From assembly GCF_000829455.1 (NCBI RefSeq), contig NZ_JXAK01000032.1, forward strand, positions 16,201 to 80,200: 64,000 nt of DNA. The letters are read 5' to 3'. Of the stretch, positions 60,558 to 64,000 are shown in pieces (the stretch's first letter is position 1; the number at the start of each line of letters is the position of its first letter). Made by a program: the position numbers and the translations under genes. This DNA comes from Gordoniibacillus kamchatkensis. GTDB taxonomy: Bacteria > Bacillota > Bacilli > Paenibacillales > NBRC-103111. The notes beneath the pieces are model-generated. The model did no database searches. It was given only the letters and a program-made list of their open reading frames with translations, and was not told the DNA's origin.

Positions 60558-62564
60558 CTACCAAGCGATCCAACGGAATGCGGTTTCGATCAGATGCACG
60601 ATGCCGAGGTTCCAGCGCACGTTCCATTTTGGATCGACCTTCATCGTCAAAAAGTTGTTAATATGCCGGTTTTCCAGGACCAGCTTATGCGACGGATCGA
60701 TCATGACCCAGTCGACCGGAGCGGCGGAGCTCACTTTCAGTTCGGTTTGCAGCTCTTTGCCGTCCCACACTTGGTCGACCGCCGAGCCGTCCGCGAAGTG
60801 GATGTGCACCGGCACACCCGCTGCCGTACCGCCGTAGCGCCGCAGCAGCACCGAGTTGTCGTAGGCGCCGGGACCGGAAAGCCCAGTCGGCTTCGAACGT
60901 ATGCCGTCTACGGCATAGTCGGTCATAAGGCCGCCGTACACGTACTGGTTGAAGAAATCGTCCCATTTCTGCTTGGTCACGTCTTCGAGCACCGCCTGAA
61001 AATCTTGCGTGGAGGGATGCTTGAACTTCCAGCGCTGGAAATACGTCTTCAGCACGCGATCCATCTGGTCTTTGCCGATTTGCTTCTCGATCGCGGTCAG
61101 CACGAGCTTGGCGCGCGTATATACGTTGTCGGCGTACTCGTCATGGTCGCGGTAGTCCCAAGCGTTTTCCTTGAGCGCAGCCGGGGACGTAATATAGCTG
61201 GATTGAATCGGAAGGTTCGCCACCGACCCAAACTCCGTCGCCATCAAGTTGTCTTCCGCATAGGAGGTGAACCCTTCGTCAAGCCATGCTTCCTCGAATT
61301 CGTTGGAGGCGACCATGCCGTACCAAAACTGGTGGCCGATCTCGTGCACAACGACGCGCTCGAGCTCGAGGTCCGGCTCATCCTTGGTCGCTCCCCAAGC
61401 CGTAATGAGCGTCGGATACTCCATGCCGCCGGCGCCACCGGCGCCTTCGGGCGGAACGACGATCGACAGCGTCGAGTACGGATACGTTCCGTACCACGAG
61501 CTGAACCGGGCGAGCGCCTTTTTGGCGGCGTACATGTACCGGTTTTTGTACGCTTCGTGGGCGGGGTCGAGGTATAGCTTGATTTTGACGCCGGGCAGGT
61601 TCGGGGCGGAGTAAGGCTCCTCGTAATATTGAAAATGCGGCGAGGCGGCCCATCCGAAATCGTGCACGTCGTCCGCATAGAACTGATACGTTTTCACCTT
61701 GCCGTCCTCGACCGCAGGTCTGGTCGGGAAGCCGGTGGCGGCGACGGTGTAGTTTTGAGGCACTTTGATTCTGACGTCGTAAATGCCGAAGTCCGAATAA
61801 AACTCGCTGTTGCCGTGATACTGGTGCAGGTTCCAGCCGTCGGCCGTGCGGCCGCGCGTGCCCGCCGTCTCATAGGCGGCCAACTTCGGGAACCATTGGC
61901 CGGCCATGACGAAGTCTCCGGAGTACCCCATGCGGGCAAAAACTGCCGGCAGCTTGACCAAAAACTCGGTGCGGACCGTCACCTTTTCTCCCGGACCAAC
62001 CGGTTTCGGCAGCTTCACTTCAAGCAGCGTATGGTCGTCCTTGTTGCCGTCGTCAGGCTGAACGTACCGGATGCGGGAGCTGAGATCGTTGCCGTCCTCG
62101 GTTCGGATCGTCAGCAGCTCCACGCGGCCGAACGAGTCTTTGCCGGCTTTGTCGCTGCGCAGCTGGCCGCCCGATTCGCGCATGAACGTCGTTTTTTTCG
62201 ACTCGAAAGCGTTCGGGTACAGGTGGAAATACAGCTCCGTTACTTGCTGCGAGCCGGGGTTCGTCCACGACACGGATTCGCTGCCGCGCAGCTCTTTCGT
62301 CTTCGCGAGCAGTTCGACGCTCATATGATACTCGGTGATGCGGTTGCTGAGCGGCTTCTCGGCTTGCGGCGCCGGTACGACCGGAGTTTCGGCGACCGGC
62401 GAAGCGGGCGTCTCGGGTGAAGGCGTGGCCGGCTCTTTGCCGAAGGCGGTGGTGTCGTGCTGCGCGCTGCGCGTCAGGACTTGATCGGAGCCGTACATGA
62501 GACCGCCGGCCGCGAGCAGCAGTACGAGCCAGCGCAGCGTTTTGCTTCGTATGGTCGGATTCAT
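60558..62564 (-). CDS. M1-family zinc metallopeptidase, membrane-anchored
   Basis: A 668-residue extracellular peptidase. It has an N-terminal signal anchor (TLRWLVLLLAAGGLMYGSDQ), then a Pro/Thr/Ala-rich linker (about residues 45-70), an M1 N-terminal beta domain, and the catalytic motif ERVVVHEIGHQFWYGMVASN with EFEEAWLDEGFTSYAE (HExxH-x18-E). An exopeptidase GxMEN-like motif is present as GAGGMEYPTLI, with Tyr in place of Asn. Gram-positive relatives are uncharacterised aminopeptidase-like proteins. The start ATG 62564 follows GAGGTGAAATGA. It heads a two-gene operon with the membrane protein. Confidence 0.92.
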   Translation of the reverse strand: MNPTIRSKTLRWLVLLLAAGGLMYGSDQVLTRSAQHDTTAFGKEPATPSPETPASPVAETPVVPAPQAEKPLSNRITEYHMSVELLAKTKELRGSESVSWTNPGSQQVTELYFHLYPNAFESKKTTFMRESGGQLRSDKAGKDSFGRVELLTIRTEDGNDLSSRIRYVQPDDGNKDDHTLLEVKLPKPVGPGEKVTVRTEFLVKLPAVFARMGYSGDFVMAGQWFPKLAAYETAGTRGRTADGWNLHQYHGNSEFYSDFGIYDVRIKVPQNYTVAATGFPTRPAVEDGKVKTYQFYADDVHDFGWAASPHFQYYEEPYSAPNLPGVKIKLYLDPAHEAYKNRYMYAAKKALARFSSWYGTYPYSTLSIVVPPEGAGGAGGMEYPTLITAWGATKDEPDLELERVVVHEIGHQFWYGMVASNEFEEAWLDEGFTSYAEDNLMATEFGSVANLPIQSSYITSPAALKENAWDYRDHDEYADNVYTRAKLVLTAIEKQIGKDQMDRVLKTYFQRWKFKHPSTQDFQAVLEDVTKQKWDDFFNQYVYGGLMTDYAVDGIRSKPTGLSGPGAYDNSVLLRRYGGTAAGVPVHIHFADGSAVDQVWDGKELQTELKVSSAAPVDWVMIDPSHKLVLENRHINNFLTMKVDPKWNVRWNLGIVHLIETAFRWIAW

Positions 62565-62701
62565 TCATTTCACCTCATTGACAAGCGTCTACAGCATGTA
62601 TATGTCGGGGCTCGTACGAATATTTCCGGGCGGGACAAATTATCGCCGGATGCCGCGCGCGAAAAAGTGGCCCGCCGCGGGGCGCGGAGGAAGGAATTAA
62701 C

Positions 62702-63778
62702 ATGGCCGTTGTCAAAATTACTAGGAACGAATATACGGCAGTAGGGAGTAGGGGCGGAATGCTGGCACGGGTGCAGGGCTGGTCTTGGTACAAAAAAACG
62801 TTGATGGCCTTGAGCGTGCTCGGGTTTCTCGGTTCGAATTTTATGTTTTTGACGCCGTACGGGACTGAGCTGCGGATGAGCCTCGCGGAGATGGTCATTA
62901 TGACGCAGCACCGCTGGTACGCCTGGTTTCTCGTGGGCGGCGCGGAGCGGGACCGGATGGTCGAGGCGCTGTGGGAACGGATTACAAGCATGGGGGAGGA
63001 GCCGCAAAATTTCAATCTGGTGCAGGTCGCCCCGCGCAAGCAGCGGACGAAGGACGAGCTCATTCACGTGGAAGACATCGCCGGCAAAAACTATCGCGGC
63101 AAAATGATGTGGGTCTACGACCCGCACAGCATCCGCATGGTCGTGACGTCCAAGCAAGGGTGGGGCGAGCGCATAACCGAAATGGTGAAGCGGACGGGGG
63201 CGGTGGCCGGCGTCAACGCCGGCGGTTTCGACGACCCGGACGGCCTCGGCAACGGGTTCGCGCCGATCGGGCTCATTATGTCCGATTCGCAGGTGCTGTA
63301 TCAGGACGCGGACGGGAAACAGCCGATCGTCGGCTTCACCCGCGAAGGGAAGCTGGTCGTAGGCAACTATAAGCTGGAGGAGCTGCGCGAGCTGGGGGTG
63401 AAGGAGGCGGCTTCGTTCTATCCGCGGGTCATTTTGGACGGGAAGCCGCTCATTACGAGCGGCGAAGGCGGGACAGGCATCCAGCCGCGGACGGCGGTAG
63501 GGCAGAAGGCGGACGGCACGGTTATTTTCATCGTCATCGACGGCCGCCAGCCGGGGTGGAGCATCGGCGCAACGGAACGGGAGGTTCAGGACCTGTTTCT
63601 GGCGCAGGGAGTCGTGAATGCGGGCTTCCTCGACGGCGGCGCGTCTTCGGAGCTTGTCGTCGGCGGCGAGCTGCTGACGAAGCCGTCGAGCCGGTACGGC
63701 GAGCGCCGCCTGCCGTCGGCGTTTCTCGTTTTCGACGAGCCGGACAAAATCGTCGTCACGAGCCTTGGGAGGGGCTGA
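62702..63778 (+). CDS. Phosphodiester glycosidase (NAGPA) domain protein, membrane-anchored
   Basis: A 358-residue protein with one N-terminal helix (KTLMALSVLGFLGSNFMFLT) and a NAGPA domain outside the membrane. Domain marks are GAVAGVNAGGFDDPDGLGNG, FYPRVILDGKPLITSGEGGT, IQPRTAVGQKADGTVIFIVI and GFLDGGASSELVVGGELLTK. In Firmicutes this fold occurs in exopolysaccharide and cell-envelope proteins and may cleave N-acetylglucosamine phosphodiesters or teichoic-acid linkages. GGAAGGAATTAAC precedes ATG 62702. A further frame starts at its stop codon. Confidence 0.92.
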   Translation: MAVVKITRNEYTAVGSRGGMLARVQGWSWYKKTLMALSVLGFLGSNFMFLTPYGTELRMSLAEMVIMTQHRWYAWFLVGGAERDRMVEALWERITSMGEEPQNFNLVQVAPRKQRTKDELIHVEDIAGKNYRGKMMWVYDPHSIRMVVTSKQGWGERITEMVKRTGAVAGVNAGGFDDPDGLGNGFAPIGLIMSDSQVLYQDADGKQPIVGFTREGKLVVGNYKLEELRELGVKEAASFYPRVILDGKPLITSGEGGTGIQPRTAVGQKADGTVIFIVIDGRQPGWSIGATEREVQDLFLAQGVVNAGFLDGGASSELVVGGELLTKPSSRYGERRLPSAFLVFDEPDKIVVTSLGRG

Positions 63779-64000
63779 CGCACATCGATGCCGGGGGAGC
63801 GGCGACGCACCCGGAGTTTTTGGAGGATCTGCGGCGGCAGCGGGAGCAGGCGGCGAAGAACCCGCAGCCGCCCAAGCGGGAGCCGTCGGCTCCGCAGCAA
63901 GGCGGCGTGACGGGTGCGACGTACGGCAGCGGCGCTGGCGCCGGCGGCACGAAGCCGGGCGCAGGCACAGGCGGTGCGAGCGCGCCGGGCGCGGGAGCGG
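63775..64000 (+). CDS. Start of an unidentified Gly/Ala/Pro-rich protein, cut by the window edge
   Basis: A frame overlapping the previous stop stays open to the edge. It reads THIDAGGAATHPEFLEDLRR, then QREQAAKNPQPPKREP and a Gly/Ala/Thr-rich stretch (GSGAGAGGTKPGAGTGGA). The exact start is unclear: no ATG or GTG stands near the beginning; CTG 63775 or a TTG near 63820 are candidates. The charged start followed by a flexible linker suggests a multi-domain envelope protein, but nothing identifies it. Confidence 0.35.
   Translation, partial: MTHIDAGGAATHPEFLEDLRRQREQAAKNPQPPKREPSAPQQGGVTGATYGSGAGAGGTKPGAGTGGASAPGAGA

Overview
The window reads as the chromosome of a GC-rich, spore-former-type Firmicute of the Paenibacillaceae (Paenibacillus or a close relative). 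This rests on strong AGGAGG-type ribosome binding sites, many GTG/TTG starts, Bacillus-like gene sets (app oligopeptide operon, YwqA/YwqB-like SNF2 and SWIM pair, UgtP/MGDG-synthase-like glycosyltransferase, RecQ, ExoA) and Firmicute riboswitch classes (c-di-AMP, FMN, ZTP). The assignment is an inference from gene content; no rRNA is present. No tRNA, rRNA, CRISPR array or intact insertion sequence was recognised.

Layout. 1-4.7 kb: the end of a nucleoside/sugar ABC transporter (two permeases), a MarR regulator, an MFS drug-type exporter with a nested palindromic operator, and an SDR reductase carrying an in-frame tandem repeat. 5.1-10.2 kb: a galactose locus, with an AraC regulator divergent from galK-galE-galT (Leloir pathway). 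10.8-22 kb: an RNase H-like protein, a DMT permease, an orphan pair of Opp-type permeases, a nitrilase-family hydrolase, three GNAT acetyltransferases (two damaged), SRPBCC and HIT proteins and an interrupted phosphotransferase. 22-29.5 kb: SNF2 helicase, SWIM zinc-finger protein, RecQ. 30-38.5 kb: PCD, GNATs, a rhodanese-type sulfurtransferase whose 3' end and terminator are duplicated 2.8 kb downstream around a small island (tyrosine-recombinase remnant, TetR, VOC protein), then an AT-rich argC, DinB, pentapeptide-repeat and DUF1272 proteins. 38.8-41.9 kb: AraC/SRPBCC pair, ExoA, a broken GNAT. 42-47.6 kb: appDFABC oligopeptide uptake operon. 47.7-50.4 kb: lipid glycosyltransferase coupled to a PAP2 phosphatase, and an NlpC/P60 hydrolase behind a c-di-AMP riboswitch. 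50.5-52.5 kb: D-galactonate dehydratase with a FadR-type regulator. 53.6-58.5 kb: LysR/SDR pair, an aromatic-acid exporter-like protein, an EamA permease behind an FMN riboswitch (probable riboflavin transporter) and a TMEM175-like channel. 58.6-64 kb: folD behind a ZTP riboswitch, a membrane protein plus M1 metallopeptidase operon, and a phosphodiester-glycosidase-domain protein.

Two window-wide features stand out. First, at least eight genes are broken by one-base frameshifts and one by an in-frame stop. Several sit in short homopolymers, and they hit core genes such as folD and appB, so sequencing error is a serious alternative to gene decay. Second, long intergenic gaps hold three families of short palindromic repeats, two of which recur at distant sites.
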